Below are positions 60,252 through 64,000 of a DNA stretch of 64,000 bases, one piece after another. Both the position numbers and the translations under genes were made by a program. Each line of letters opens with the position of its first letter. Position 1 is the stretch's first letter. The stretch is from NCBI RefSeq assembly GCF_000247815.1, contig NC_021680.1, positions 3,184,110-3,248,109 of the forward strand, read 5' to 3'. The notes under the pieces were generated by a model. It searched no databases and was not told the origin of the DNA. It was given only the letters and a program-made list of their open reading frames with translations. Source of the stretch: Ficedula albicollis (lineage: Eukaryota; Chordata; Aves; Passeriformes; Muscicapidae).

Positions 60252-64000
<3,749 letters not shown>

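Overview
The window is vertebrate nuclear DNA, most likely from a songbird (passerine). Coding exons are short and split by GT-AG introns, and most of the sequence is non-coding. Several solo LTRs resemble passerine endogenous-retrovirus LTRs in their TGTCCTGG and TGTCCTAGG starts; that comparison is from memory. Two known families can be identified from protein sequence: PRRX1 (paired-related homeobox 1) and the flavin-containing monooxygenases (FMO). Other vertebrates have the same order, PRRX1 followed by the FMO cluster.

Layout: 1-14290 is the 3' part of PRRX1 intron 1, and the first exon lies outside the window. 14291-21591 holds the last three PRRX1 coding exons: two exons that share the homeodomain and a last exon encoding the OAR-type tail of isoform b. 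A 3' UTR follows to about 22480. 22480-52970 is about 30 kb in which I recognise no gene. It holds solo LTRs, LTR fragments, short tandem duplications and homopolymer blocks, with a GC-rich candidate promoter/first exon near 50.2-50.5 kb. 53018-57950 is a complete eight-coding-exon FMO gene (529 aa predicted). 60252 to the window end is a second FMO gene in the same orientation, cut off inside its sixth coding exon (353 aa visible). The two genes are tandem paralogues with nearly identical exon sizes (189, 163, 143/146 and 200 bp).

PRRX1 is a mesenchymal transcription factor. The FMOs are ER-membrane enzymes that oxygenate soft nucleophiles using FAD, NADPH and O2. They are neighbours by synteny and nothing here suggests a shared pathway.

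Assembly quality limits what can be said. Four poly-C runs of 266, 903, 456 and 716 bases and two short A-C-A blocks are present, all with C on the + strand. Three of the long runs interrupt copies of one LTR family at different points, and in one copy in the opposite orientation. I read these as gap-fill or consensus artefacts. There is also a 59-base N gap in an intron of the second FMO gene.
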